A DNA stretch of 64,000 nt, taken from NCBI GenBank assembly GCA_949825025.1, contig OX463778.1, positions 5,347,142 through 5,411,141 of the forward strand, in the 5' to 3' direction. Below the pieces are notes generated by a model. It was not told the origin of the DNA and did no database searches. It saw only the letters and a list, made by a program, of their open reading frames with translations. The translations under genes were made by a program, and so were the position numbers. Below, piece after piece: positions 31,698 through 42,480 of the stretch. The number at the start of each line of letters is the position of its first letter. Positions within the stretch are counted from its first letter, which is position 1. The DNA comes from Siphlonurus alternatus (taxonomy: Eukaryota > Arthropoda > Insecta > Ephemeroptera > Siphlonuridae).

Positions 31698-32160
31698 CTG
31701 CGCACAGCTGTGACGTCACACTGCGCATGCGTCGTAGAGTGAGACCCCTGCGCATGCGCCGTAGATTGCAGTGACGTCATCAAGACTGGGAGGTCACGTG
31801 ACATTGATGTTCTCCACTTTGAGTAATTAGTCGGAGCTGAGGCAGAAATGCAAATATTGCCGAAAATCAGTTAAATTTCCATGTAGGAAATTCGCAATTT
31901 ATTACAGATTGATTTTGTCGTGCCAATTGCTGTGATGTGTATAAATACTAGATTATATTCGATTGTTTGGCTTTATTGCTCAAAAATTGTACTAAAATTA
32001 ACAATGTGTTCGGAATTTGTGTGGCAATATTTGCGAACCAAGCCAGGATCAGCGCGAAATGGAGGCTAGTTTAAACCTAAAAACCCAACGATGTGATGGA
32101 GTTTCAACTAAAATATCCCTTCTCATTATTTGGGCCATCACATTACAAGTAAATAATGAA
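31698..32160. other. Probable 3' UTR and downstream flank
   Basis: GC-rich for about 100 bases, with two TGACGTCA palindromes (31711, 31771) and GTCACGTGAC (31794), then AT-rich. No canonical AATAAA seen in the first kilobase. An ATTAAA is at about 32792. The transcript end is therefore not defined. Confidence 0.5.
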
Positions 32161-32438
32161 CCACCTTCATGAAATTTGTTAATTGTATATTTGGATAAAG
32201 GACCTCGAGTTATGTATTATCAATATATTTTTTTTAATCCTCTATAACACCCTTAAAATCGTACTGCAAAACGCTTTGACGTCATAGTCATGCAAGCATA
32301 GGGAAATGCGTCTTTCCCCTTGATTTTGAGGATTTTAAATCTTCAAAAAAATCTGACAAATATTGACAATACATAACTCAAGGTCCTCTATCCAAATATG
32401 CAATCAAAAAAAAATTCATGATGGTTGTCGAATTATAA
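32161..32438. mobile_element. MITE family E
   Basis: The left ATTGTATATTTGGATAAAGGACCTCGAGTTATGTATT mirrors the right AATACATAACTCAAGGTCCTCTATCCAAATATGCAAT. The centre has GCAAAACGCTTTGACGTCATAGTCATGCAAGCATAGGGAAA. Copies at 40117 and 57640. Confidence 0.9.
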
Positions 32439-32551
32439 ATTGTACTTTTGTCCCCAAAGGGTTTGTTCTAGTTTGTACCAACTCCAACTGTAATTTAAAT
32501 CATAAAATATATAAACATGGCGCAGGGTCATGTTAGGTATACATTTCTAGA

Positions 32552-32758
32552 CACCACGAACTTTACTCCTGCTTTGTTTGTAGACGTTACCACGCAGTCT
32601 ATGGAGGTGTGGTGAACCAAAACTATTTTGATATTGATAGACTGGGTGCTCTTCTTACATTTTCAAAATTTCAAATCTACATTTCTTTGTCTATTGAAAC
32701 TGCAGCTCTAGCAAGTGAGGAAAGCTCGTGATGTCTAAAAGTGTACATTGCTTAAACG
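32552..32758. mobile_element. Interspersed repeat, family P
   Basis: GACACCACGAACTTTACTCCTG, TTACCACGCAGTCTATGGAGGTGTGGTGAACC, TATTGATAGACTGGGTGCTCTTCTTACAT and GCAGCTCTAGCAAGTGAGG. Combines blocks found at 4825 and 22893. Confidence 0.6.
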
Positions 32759-33445
32759 TGAGATCTGAAAATGACTGACAGAGACATGAATATTAAAGTC
32801 AATGAAAAATAATTTTATTGAATTTTAAAAGTCGTACGAGAGTGCATTTTAAAACTTCGTCAGTAGAAATGCTACGAGTTTTATCTCTTTTTAGTGTGTT
32901 GTATGTGTTTTTGTAAATATATAGCTTAATATAGTGTTTGTGTTTTTAGAATTGAAACTTTCAGTATTGGTATTATATGTTAACAATCAATCCGTATCTT
33001 CCACTTCCATTCATATTTTCTAAACGAATATTTCATGTAGCAAACAAGTTTATAACAGCCGCCATCTTGGTGGAACAACTCTATATGAAAGATAACGTAG
33101 CAACCACTCTTTGCTTCCTAACACGGTGTAGTCCTAGCTAGTCCTGGTCCTGTTGTATTTTCCCAGGTCATATATATAGGAGTACCTTTGGGCACTTTTT
33201 CATCAAAAATCATTGGCCCTATAGCATATTACCAAGGGATTTGTCGTCATACCAAGAGGAAAGGGGGTTAAAACGTCCCGCTATTTAAATTTTAAATCAC
33301 ATGTTTAAAAAAAAAAGTTTTTTTCTTCATTTTTATTTTTTTTTTTTTTTTTTTTTTTTTTGCGGAAATGCATTACTGGGTTACATTACAACTAAGAATT
33401 GCATTTTTTTTTTTATATAATTTTTGGAGCTTTATTTTTTCCAGA
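32759..33445. other. No gene recognised; long T-run
   Basis: AT-rich with an almost pure T-run at 33326-33361. No shared repeat recognised. Confidence 0.4.
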
Positions 33446-33622
33446 CCAAAAAAGGTTTGGTTGGATGTGATTGCAGAATGTTTGAAGAGCAGGAGTGTTA
33501 AAAGTACGCAGTGTAATAGAGAATGTAGAAGGCAAAAGAGTGTTATGAGTATTTCTGAAGCAAGTGGAGTATGCAAGAATCGAGTGCTTTGGAGGGCAAT
33601 TTGTAGTCGGCCGAGGTAATAA
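33446..33622 (+). pseudogene. Possible LINE (RTE-like) C-terminal remnant
   Basis: RPKKVWLDVIAECLKSRSVK, later NRVLWRAICSRPR and stop. The GRPxxxWLDxV...DRxxWRxxxxRP pattern is the usual C-terminal tail of several non-LTR reverse transcriptases. The middle is diverged and upstream coding sequence is absent. It could be chance, so I hold it as tentative. Confidence 0.4.
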
Positions 33623-34108
33623 TACTGCTGGCTTACCCCGTAAAGGGATATGGCGTCATGTTGTGTTATGTTACTTTAAAATAATTTAGGTTCGTCTCGA
33701 CCCCTCCCCTCTTCCCTCCTATAGTAATGCCATATAATATATAAGTAATGCTTAGGGTTAATTATCACAACAAATCATCCTGACTTACGAACTTCTGATG
33801 TTGTCTCATTTGTACAGTACTTTGTAGTATGTACCATTGTAAGATATTAGAGCATGTGCACGTAGATAGTAAGATGTTTAGACAACGTAAATGGCTTATT
33901 TTATAATTTAATGTCTCAATGTAAGAAAACTTGTTTCCCGACCTACAAATCACAACTGTATGTAAATAAATGACGTTCTAGTGCTCTTGTTTTTAATTTA
34001 TTGTCAGTTTTTATGTATCAGCTTTACCGAGTACTGGCAAGTTCTAGTTTTTACCGCCAGGAGCGCTGCTGCTCCCTGACTTTTGTTGTGGCTAGCATTG
34101 CGCGCGGG
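33623..34108. other. No gene recognised
   Basis: AT-rich. The minus-strand ORF 33765-33953 has no recognisable domain. Confidence 0.4.
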
Positions 34109-34547
34109 TATGTACCAAGAATTTTGTGAGGTTATACTATGCCGTCATACATACAAAATCCTTGGTATGTACAACGCCTTGGAAAATTTCTTACTTGCAG
34201 CATTCCCTGTGTTATTCTTACAAGCCATGTTGATTAAAACAAGGCGGCAAGTGGGAAATTTTCCTAGGCGACGACTGTACAGTTCTTAAAGTTAAAAATT
34301 GGAATTCATAGGTAAGATTCTAATGCATATGTATTCCAATTTTTAACTTTAAAAACTGTACATTGAAGGGCAAGCTAAACTTCCCATCAAACGATGCCGC
34401 GAGTCAATGAAAAAGGTGCGACGTTGCCATTTTGATGGCACACCTGGAGTCGAACAATTATTGCGCAGCACTATTTGACAACAACGCTTAATTCTGCATG
34501 ACTTTTTACTTTCTTGGCTGGCGGCACTTACTATGTTTGATGGGAGG
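34109..34547. mobile_element. Cluster of four palindromes including MITE family J
   Basis: In order: hairpin GTATGTACCAAGAATTTTGT...ACAAAATCCTTGGTATGTAC (34109-34171); family J (34165-34282); hairpin TGTACAGTTCTTAAAGTTAAAAATTGGAAT...ATTCCAATTTTTAACTTTAAAAACTGTACA (34276-34372); and a terminal inverted repeat CCCATCAAACGATG...CTATGTTTGATGGG (34383-34547). They abut or overlap. Confidence 0.75.
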
Positions 34548-35275
34548 CCTCCAGTGTACGCTGGAGTAAAATAAGTAGCTTCTTATTACAATTTTCTGTT
34601 GCTAATGTTGCAAGCTTTGCGAGTCATGTGTTACTTCAAAGACCATGTAAGAAATCTCCGTGTCTTATGGACAAATTTTTTATCAAAATTAACAGCTGCG
34701 CGTGGACTGGTAGCGCTAGAATGTGCTACACTAGCGCCATCACGCTCAGATCACGTGAACCTCTTAAAATTTTGTTCAAATTTCTAAAAATCTTTTTATA
34801 TCTGTGCATTGTTTAAATTTATTTTAAATTTGAAATGTTCCCGCGCTTGTTAAGCCACCAGTTTTAAGCACTGCCTATTTAATTGCCATTTTCATTATTT
34901 ATAGTGAAACTTAATTTGCTGTGAGCAAAGTTAATTTCCAATTTATCATGTAAATAATTTATAACTTAATAATTAGTGTTGATGTCTTGACGATTTAATC
35001 GTTTTAAAATTAAAATTCGAATTATTTACAACATGTCTACTTTTATTTCTTTATCCTTTATCAAGTCGATGCAGAAAATAATAATATAATGATAATACGC
35101 ATTATTTCAATTACATCATCTTCCCTTGTCTGGAATGATGAGCTGTTTACAGTATTTACCATGATTTTGTTGCAATTCCAGGTGAGCGCAATTATGATAG
35201 TAAAATTGGTATAAAATAAAACTCATTTTTTCACGCTCATCTCGAGAGACGATTACAGAATACCTAAAATCATTC

Positions 35276-35313
<38 letters not shown>

Positions 35314-35809
35314 ATTTATATTACAGAAATGAATAGAGATTGCAGAGTTATGGCACTGGATTTTTTTTATAGATTCTTTAGAGGCCAGCTATTATATTAA
35401 TATATATATGAGGATTGGTGTCTCTTTTGATCCTGCTTTCGATTTTTTTTATATAGCCATTCAATCAGATTTATATTTATTTACTTATTTATTTATATCC
35501 GTGATTTTTTTTCAAACGGTTCATATTAAAAATTAGAATTTAAAGAGAAATTTCTCTATCCTTAGCATTAAAATTCTTCACATGAAAAGATTTAAGAAAA
35601 TCCACCCAGACATTTTTTAAGAGAAAAATTTAAGTTTGATTGAATGGAAATGTCAAAAAAATATAATTTGCATGATATTTTGATGTGTTGGAATCAATTT
35701 TTATTATACTAAGGGATGTTTTAGTTAATTTCAAAATGGCAGCAATGAGTTTATAAGGTCATTTTACCACTAAAATAAAATTTTGGTGCACATTAAATAA
35801 TTTAACATT
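34548..35809. other. Mostly unassigned; A-run and worn family H copy
   Basis: 35115-35265 is a diverged family H element (CATCTTCCCTTGTCTGGAATGATGAGC, GTGAGCGCAATTATGA). A pure A-run is at 35281-35312. The rest is AT-rich with nothing recognised. Confidence 0.45.
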
Positions 35810-36122
35810 GAAATCCCACGGAAGAACAATTATTTGTGGATTTCACACCCTCAGACAGTAGCTAAAATATCAGCTACACAGATTCAAGCTTGTTTTTAAG
35901 TTATGAATTTTTATAACATGGAAGTTCCATTTCTATTTATTCTCCATATGAAAGTAGTCAACTTTAAAAATTCATAACTCAAAAACTAGCTCGAATTTGT
36001 AGACCTGATATAATAGCTACTGATAGGGGATGTAGAGGAGAACATTTTAAATTTTTTTTTCATATATAATATTCATTTGTGGGATGTTAGCATTGGGTCA
36101 GCTGATCCGTGTTACCTTACCC
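35810..36122. mobile_element. MITE family B
   Basis: GTAGCTAAAATATCAG-TACA ... AAAATTCATAACTCAAAAACTAGC ... CCTGATATAATAGCTACTGATAGGGGATGTAGAGGAGAAC, ending GCTGATCCGTGTTACCTTACC. Palindromic with a complete central stem. Confidence 0.85.
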
Positions 36123-36266
36123 TTAATCGTCAGGATTTGGGGAAACTTGATAGTTTGCTGTTTCCAACGAAGACATATTACGTAAGAATTGTATAATTAG
36201 GCTGAATGAACGTAATTAGACATAATAAAGAGGATGTAACGTTTTATATGCGTGAATTGTATGCAT

Positions 36267-36587
36267 AATGGAGTATTGACCTCAAATTTTTTTATTGCAG
36301 AAATGGATAGAGGGTGCAAAGTTATGCTACCCTGATTTTTTTCAGATTTTTTAGAGCTCGGGAACTATTTTTAAAAAATTATTGAAAGTTCTTTTTGTGA
36401 CGTCACGGGACGCCGCTCCTTAAGAAAAAGATAGGACTTGCCGCTTCGTGACGTCACAAATAGGACTTTCAATAATTTTTTAAAAATACTTCCCGGGCTC
36501 TAAAAAATCTGAAAAAAATCAGGGTAGCATAACTTTTCACCCTCTATCCATTTCTGCAATTAAAAAAATTGAGGACAATACTCCATT
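36267..36587. mobile_element. MITE family D
   Basis: AATGGAGTATTGACCTC ... AGAAATGGATAGAGGGTGCAAAGTTATGCTACCCTGA ... TGTGACGTCACGGG in the left arm, mirrored by ...GACGTCACA...TCAGGGTAGCATAACTTTTCACCCTCTATCCATTTCTGCAAT...AATACTCCATT. Copies at 47886, 52131 and 55757. Confidence 0.9.
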
Positions 36588-37010
36588 CATGTAGAATCCT
36601 AGCTATAAGGACATTACAACAGATTGTAGATATTTATGTAATAAGAAAATTCACTTAAATTAAGAATAAATCGTGACTTCCTTAATAATTCTTTATCAAA
36701 TATATAATCTTTCTTCGAGATAATCATACAAATTTAATATTGGCACTTAAAAATACCAGTCAATTTCTTTTAATACTTCTTGGAAGCAGCCGTGACTCCG
36801 GTCCAGACTGCACGCTGATTGGTTGCGGAAAGGCGCCACTGTGACGTCACACGGTGAACGAGAAGTTTGGAGACTTGAACGGACTTCTCGCGAGCTGTCA
36901 AAACGTCGTACATGAAAGCTATATAGCTATGCTTCGTTGCATGACGCCTTGGGTTCATTTAAATTAACTACATGGTTCAATGATGTGTGTACCCTTGGTT
37001 ACAATTATTA

Positions 37011-37410
37011 ACAATAGACAATAATGGTTGCATTTTTTTATTTCATAATTAAAAAATATACAGAAAATTATGCTTTTCCGAATTTTTTAAAATTTTTTGG
37101 AGTGCGGGAACTAATTTTAAAAAAATATTTAAAATCTCTGAATTCGGGTGGTACAACCTGATGGGACAACCGTGACGTAATCAATAGCCAATAACAGCAA
37201 CCATGAGGTCATCAATAGCCAATCACAGCACGACAAAATGACGTCACGGTTGTCCCATCAGGTGTACCACCCTAATTCAGATATTTTAAATATTTTTTTT
37301 TTAAAAATTAGTTCCCGCACTCCAAAAAATCTGAAAAATTTTAGAAAAACATAATTTTATGTATATTTTCTAATTATGAAATAAAAAAATGCAACAATTA
37401 TTGTCTATTG
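37011..37410. mobile_element. Long palindromic element, about 400 bp, related to family D
   Basis: CAATAGACAATAATGGTTGCATTTTTTTATTTCATAATTA ... GAATTCGGGTGGTACAACCTGATGGGACAACCGTGACG at left, inverted at right to TTATTGTCTATTG. Arms about 165 bp with few mismatches. The centre has GTCATCAATAGCCAAT repeats. AAAAATCTGAAAAA and CGGGAACTAATTTTAAAAAA resemble family D. Confidence 0.85.
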
Positions 37411-37433
37411 CAAATGAAACTGTATAATTCACA

Positions 37434-37590
37434 ATTGGGGGGGGGGCTGCCTCCAAAACAATGTTAACAAAAAAATTTGAGTGGAAAAATGCCTATATTG
37501 CCCATGTTAAATTCAAAATCTCGGGGGGAAGGGAGACTGCAGCCCCCCGCCCCCCCTTCCCCCCTCCTGGAACCGCGCCTGTATGTCACA
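37434..37590. mobile_element. Short G/C-tract element (family T)
   Basis: A G-run, CTGCCTCCAAAACAATGTTAACAAAAAAATT, ATATTGCCCATGTTAAATTCAAAATCTCGGGGGG, then CCCGCCCCCCCTTCCCCCCTCCTGGAACCGCGCCTG. Relatives at 41525-41700, 48995-49165 and 59970-60085 share CAATGTTAA...CATGTTAAAT...GGCGCGGAT-type ends. Confidence 0.7.
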
Positions 37591-37659
37591 GACTTTAGTT
37601 GCATGCACATGGAGCCTAACATAAATTTGAACTTATATAGTACATATAACACTTTCGTG

Positions 37660-37955
37660 TAAAGGGTATTCATATTGAATGTATTGTTTTATTCCCATTT
37701 TTGGACTTTTACCTTTGCCGGTGTTCGATGCAATCCTTCTGTGTGTAGTATGTTGCGATGGTCACTTAAGCGACTTTGAGACTCTCAGATCACCTGAGGA
37801 AGAGAGCGGTTGACTCTCGAAACGTAGTGATATGTGTAGTACATGCAAGTGTTAGTGACGTGCACGAACACTAAGTGACAATCGCAACATACTACATACA
37901 CAAGGATTACATTGAACACCGGCAAAGGAAAAAGTCCAAAAAGTGAAATAAATTT
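37660..37955. mobile_element. MITE family I
   Basis: AAAGGGTATTCATATTGAATG ... TTTGCCGGTGTTCGATGCAATCC ... GAACACTAAGTGACAATCGCAAC ... GGATTACATTGAACACCGGCAAAGG...AAAAAGTGAAATAA. Matches 8221-8578. Confidence 0.9.
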
Positions 37956-38057
37956 AATAATAAATTTGAACTGCTCCGAAATGAACCGAGGAGAGTCGAT
38001 ATATATAAGTCTTATTGGTGACGTCATAAAAGACGTTTGGCATCAAGGTATTATTGA

Positions 38058-38343
38058 TAAGAGAAGCAGCATCGACCGACCTTCACTTCACGAATTTTTT
38101 TGTGAAATACAGTTGATGCTGTAACAATTTAATGCATAATCACTATACATTTACATGACGGTGTTTAATACGTATTTGTAGACGACGCCTCATAAGAATA
38201 TTATTATCCGTCGTCAACGAATATCGTATTAAACACCGTCATGTATACGTAGTGATTATGTAACTATGTATTAAATTGTCGCAGCATCAACTGTATTTCA
38301 CAAAAAAATTGTGAAGTGAAAGTCGCTCGATGATGCTTCTCTT
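38058..38343. repeat. Long hairpin, about 115-bp arms
   Basis: Left arm GAGAAGCAGCATCGACCGAC...CATTTACATGACGGTGTTTAATACG (38058-38173). Right arm CGTATTAAACACCGTCATGTATACG...GATGATGCTTCTC (38224-38343). The 50-base centre has GACGACG/CGTCGTC. No second copy was noticed in the window. Confidence 0.85.
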
Positions 38344-38930
38344 AAACGTGCAGATCAGTTGTTACCGATACGATGTAAACAACAAAACACTTTTTACTTT
38401 TTAACCCTTCTTCGGTACGTGACACTAAATTATAGTGAACTATGTTTACTTTGTGCACGAGTTGCGCCTTTTTTCACTTGTAGCTCTGTGATCAGTATAC
38501 ATGTTATATATATATATATATATATACTGGCTGGTGTATTTATAATTTTATAAATGGTAAACAGAAGAACGGTACATGAAGTATGACGTCAGCTCGGTAT
38601 AATTACATGTAAATACAAGTCGGACTGGACGTATCATTTGAAATTTATTAAAAATAGAGACTTTCAGGTCTTTGGTTAAAAAGTAGAAAGTTTTTTACGA
38701 CGTGTTTGGAATTCTTTTGTTAGTATTTTTATCAGTGATGGGAATATTGTGTTTTTATCAAAGGTGTAAAACGTCAGTGGGCGTGGTCGAGCTCACACCT
38801 CAAGCGGCGCCGGAGATTACCTCAGTAATTACTGTGGTCTGCAATTAGACTACACTGAGAAATATCGAACGTTACTCATCATACCTTCAGTCATTTTTAT
38901 ATCCATGACGTCACGATGTCTCAACCAAGT
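38344..38930. other. No gene recognised; (TA)n tract
   Basis: TA dinucleotide run at 38498-38526. TGACGTCA at about 38584 and 38906. Nothing else seen. Confidence 0.4.
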
Positions 38931-39294
38931 TGAGTGTGGCGCAGTGCATTGACCGGTTCTCATTAATTTTCATTAGTCAAGCTACGTTGAGCGTTATTTA
39001 TACTTGGATAGGTGACCGTTTCAAGTAAAAATTATGTTGCTCCCTCTCTGGGGTAAATTCATCTCATTTTCCACCCAGTGATGCACTTGTGTGTGGTTCC
39101 CCAGGCTTTGGACATCACTTTGGTCCATTGATAAAGAGTAGAGGTTTTTTACGGTTCCCTCAGTCTCACCTCAACAAAAGCTGGGACACGTAACAGGCCG
39201 TGGTCATAATCTTTTCCCTGCTACTTTATCCCTACTCCACCGCGAGCTGTAAGCTTGTGTACCGTGTATACTTGTGAAAAAAAAAAAAAAAAAA
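38931..39294 (+). mobile_element. 5S-rRNA-derived SINE with poly-A tail
   Basis: The head GGCGCAGTGCATTGACCGGTTCTC, then AGTCAAGCTACGTTGAGCG and TACTTGGATAGGTGACCG (5S boxes A and C). Body with TTGGTCCATTGATAAAGAGTAG and GGTTCCCTCAGTC, ending in an 18-base A-run at 39277-39294. The adjacent minus-strand ORF (39232-39669) is non-genic. Confidence 0.9.
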
Positions 39295-40116
39295 TGCTTG
39301 AAACTCTTGAAAGAAATGGTCGTTAAACGGATCTAGCACAATACATTCACAAATCAGCTGTGCCCAAACTTCACGAGTTAGAAGTATACTCTGAATCATA
39401 TTTCTTGGTTTTCGTCGTGTTTGTAACATCTCATCAGTCGACATTTGTGTGTTGTTTGTAACGAAGAACTTTACTGGCCGAGTCGAGCCGAAGGAGACCC
39501 GAGCGTTTCCGACGAAAACCAAGTTAAATATGAACCTCAGTGTAGTAACAACGAGTTTCTGAATTTGTATTTTGCAAAATAATAAATACTTAAGTCGTCC
39601 CAGGCTATATTTATATGACGTCACGAACTTTTCCCTTCGTTCTCCAATGAAAGGATCACGTGACGTCAAAGCAACGCTAGCCCGTGATACGTACCTTTAT
39701 CCATGGCAGATAAACGTTGGAAGACATAATATATAAAAAAATTGATGCTGAAAACAATTTAGACCCAGCTGGTGGCGAAATTTTAGCGAGAGTGTAGGAA
39801 AATCCGCAATAACTTGCATGTGATTTTTTCAGTGTAAGTAATAATTATAAACGATGATTTTATAGTTAGCTCGAATCGTAAAATGATCTCGCGGTAATCA
39901 AACCGCACGTATACGTTCGAGACATAAAAGTTAATGTAATAAATCGTCGGGCGAATTACCGAAATGTTGTTTAATGAAAGCCAGTTTAGGACACACGGTG
40001 GTTTAATTACGTTACAGGTAATAGTTAAGCTAACTTTTATATAGTACAGATAATTTAGAGGTAATCAACATTGCATTGAACAGTGGTTCAAATTTAAAAA
40101 TAAATACCTGGGCATA
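39295..40116. other. Contains family Q fragment, otherwise unassigned
   Basis: 39440-39545 carries family Q words in mixed orientation (TGTGTTGTTTGTAACGAAGA, CCCGAGCGTTTCCGACGAAAACC, CAAGTTAAATATGAACC). TCACGTGACGTCA is at about 39657. The minus-strand ORF 39232-39669 covers this, but has low-complexity F-runs and no domain. Confidence 0.5.
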
Positions 40117-40440
40117 TATGGACCACGTGAAACTTTATTGCATAAAGGATCGAGTTTTATGTATTGTTAATATTTTTTTTAGATTTTTTTGAACCCTCTT
40201 TCTTAAAAACGTACTACAAAACGCTGTGACGTCATAGTCATGCAAATATTTAACACACAAGCAAAGGGAAAGATGATACATGGCTATGACGTCACAGCGT
40301 CTTTCCCTTTGATTTTGAGGGGGTTAGAGGATTCAAAAGCATCTAAAAAAATTGACAGTTAATACATAACTCTAGGTCCAGCATTATCAAAATACTGTAT
40401 GTAATACATGTAATAAATAAATTCTGAAGGTTGTCCATTA
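40117..40440. mobile_element. MITE family E
   Basis: CATAAAGGATCGAGTTTTATGTATTGTTAATA ... GCTGTGACGTCATAGTCATGCAAATATTTAACACACAAGCAAAGGGAAAG ... ACATAACTCTAGGTCCAGC. Same plan as 32161-32438. Confidence 0.85.
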
Positions 40441-41524
40441 TAGTTCATTAAGCATTAAGTTCATATTATATCTCGATCCCTAAAAAGGGCAAAAGTTTCT
40501 AATTGTTTTAAATTAAGTATCTGCTGATTTTGGGTTCTAATTTCTTTCTCACTTAGACAGATTTGAGTATTTCTGACTCTAATATCTCGAAGTTTACCAA
40601 GCTTTTTTTGTGGTTTTAATGCAGCAAATCTGCAGACATGTTCAGATATGTAAATTTAAATTATTTTATCCAATTCCTCAATAAACAAGATACAATATAC
40701 ATACTATATGCATGTGATATACTGAATGGGAAACACACGGCTTTAAAAATAAACAAACAGGCACAAGCTATAATATAATAGTCAAAATTAAAATAATCAT
40801 TATTTATACTATGAAATCTAAAAACAATGCAGTAGCCAGGTTGCGAACGTACGTTGTACATATAAAGTTTAATATAATGATGCCACGTGACAAACGTGTA
40901 TAGCTCAAAGTCAATTACTTGCAAGAATCAAATGAACAACGTGCACCAACCCACTCTTCAGGTTAATTTCGGCAAACAGGTTTGTGTCACCGTCCATCAA
41001 TCAGCTGCCATGATCACGTCACCGACGGGCGCCACTAGAAATCACTGCAGCCTCCAGAAAGTACACCTCCGGAACGCTCGAACGTTATACCCTCTATTTG
41101 ACCTTGAAGAGGACGTAAAAACCAGAAACTTTCTAAAGGGAAGGGAGGGAGGCGACTAGATGGAAGGTGGATACCTTATTTTATGGCGTCATAAAGTTAG
41201 TGCGAACTTAGTGGTAACTGCTGGAACTACGTGCGTCTGGCGAGGATTGCTGTATATGTTAACATTGTAAAATCATGTAAATGCTCTGTCAACAGTCACA
41301 GCATAATTTTACAGAAATGACAACACCATAATTAGTTGTCAAATACTTTCAGACAAATATAAAAAAAAATATTTCTACTTCGTAAGTGAGTTCTTTCCTA
41401 AAAATTTGATAATTTTTGTGATTCTTCCTATGCTATATATAGGTATTGCCGTATCCTCGATGCAAAGAGCAAAATTTTCAGACGTCAGCGCCATCTTTTG
41501 ATCCTATATGTCCTCTATTCTAGA
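40441..41524. other. No gene recognised
   Basis: ORFs 40661-40924 (minus) and 40887-41159 (+) have no recognisable domain. Composition is near background. Confidence 0.4.
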
Positions 41525-41907
41525 CACCACGAGAAGGGAGGTAGCCCCTACCCCCTTCAGTCAGACGCAAATCTAGGGGTGGGTGGGGTCATCCTCTTGA
41601 AATTTGGATTTAATATGGGCAATATAGGTATTTTTTCCCACTCCAATTATTTAACATTGACCTTATGGAGATTCCCCTCTCCCTACCCACCGAAATTGGT
41701 TTCTCGGTCCATGGCTGCTTCTCGTAGCTACGCTCTTACACCCAGGCTCGGACAAGCTATATATAAGAGTTGCTGAGCGATCGCTCAGTAGTCCCCTTCG
41801 GCTGGGAGACCCCTACAATGTTAAAATTAGGCACCCATAGAGTCAAGTAGACCCTTGATATAGGCCCGTACTTTTTTTGAGCCCTTTTGATCCCAGTCCG
41901 ACCCTGC
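41525..41907. mobile_element. Two worn elements (family T and family K)
   Basis: 41525-41700: GTGGGGTCATCCTCTTGAAATTTGGATTTAATATGGGCAATATAGGTATTTTTTCCCACTCC, TTAACATTGACCTTATGGAG resembles family T. 41742-41907: CCCAGGCTCGGACAAGC at left and CCCAGTCCGACCCTG at right resemble the GGCTCGGACTGGC ends of the element at 56371. Confidence 0.5.
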
Positions 41908-41982
41908 TTACACCTGTCTGATGCAGCACTTTTGGAAGATTTTTAATATAGACGTCTCCAAATACTACGCCTCCATAAAGAG

Positions 41983-42096
41983 ATGGAACGTTCGTGGTGT
42001 CCCGAGGTGTACGGTCTCTCGATGTTTCGCTCGGCGGTCACTGCAGCGCGCACGTCGATTCTCAACACTGACAGCCTCACACGCTCCCAGGCCGCC
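41983..42096 (+). promoter_or_regulatory. 5' flank / 5' UTR of an unidentified secreted-protein gene
   Basis: GC rises sharply and the sequence leads into GCCGCCATGG. An in-frame upstream ATG at 41983 exists, but its product would bury the signal peptide, so the start at 42097 is preferred. Confidence 0.5.
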
Positions 42097-42165
42097 ATGG
42101 CGCAACCCCGGATCATCTTCGCGCTCCTCGTTTGCTGCTGCTGGACCGGCGCGCACGGACACAAG
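42097..42165 (+). CDS. First coding exon of an unidentified secreted or membrane protein
   Basis: The ATG has a near-perfect Kozak context (GCCGCCATGG). It encodes 23 residues beginning MAQPRIIFALLVCCCW and ending GAHGHK. This is a signal peptide: polar start, hydrophobic core, small residues before a likely cut after AHG. The exon ends at AAG|GTAGGT, phase 0. The next recognised sequence is a SINE in the intron. No downstream exon was found to 64 kb, so either the introns are long or the rest lies outside the window. The protein cannot be named. Confidence 0.6.
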
Positions 42166-42199
42166 GTAGGTCAAGTGAAGTACGTGACCCCTCGGTGTC

Positions 42200-42480
42200 A
42201 AGGTCATGGTGCATTGACCTTAGATCACCGAAGTCAAGCTACGTCAAGTGTGGTTAGTAATAAGATAAGTGACCGTTTGTATTAAAAATTACGTTGCTCC
42301 CTCCCTGGGGTAAATTCATTTCGTTTTCCACCCAGTGCAGTGATGCACTTTTATGTGGTTCCCCAGGCTTTGGACATCACTTTGGTCCATTGATAAAAAG
42401 TAGAGGTGTCCGTCCTGACTGAGGTTTCCACGGTTCCCTCAGTTTCAATGTATAACCCGTAACAAGTCGTGGCCGCAAAT
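42200..42480 (+). mobile_element. 5S-rRNA-derived SINE in the intron of the 42097 gene
   Basis: GGTGCATTGACCTTAGATCACCGAAGTCAAGCTACGTCAAGTGTGGTTAG (5S box A region), AAGTGACCG (box C relic), GTCCATTGATAAAAAGTAGAGG, CTGAGGTTTCCACGGTTCCCTCAGT. Starts about 35 bases past the donor. Confidence 0.85.

Noticed and set aside
39232..39669. 145-codon minus-strand ORF
   Set aside because: Runs through a poly-A tail (F-run), a SINE end and a family Q fragment; no domain.
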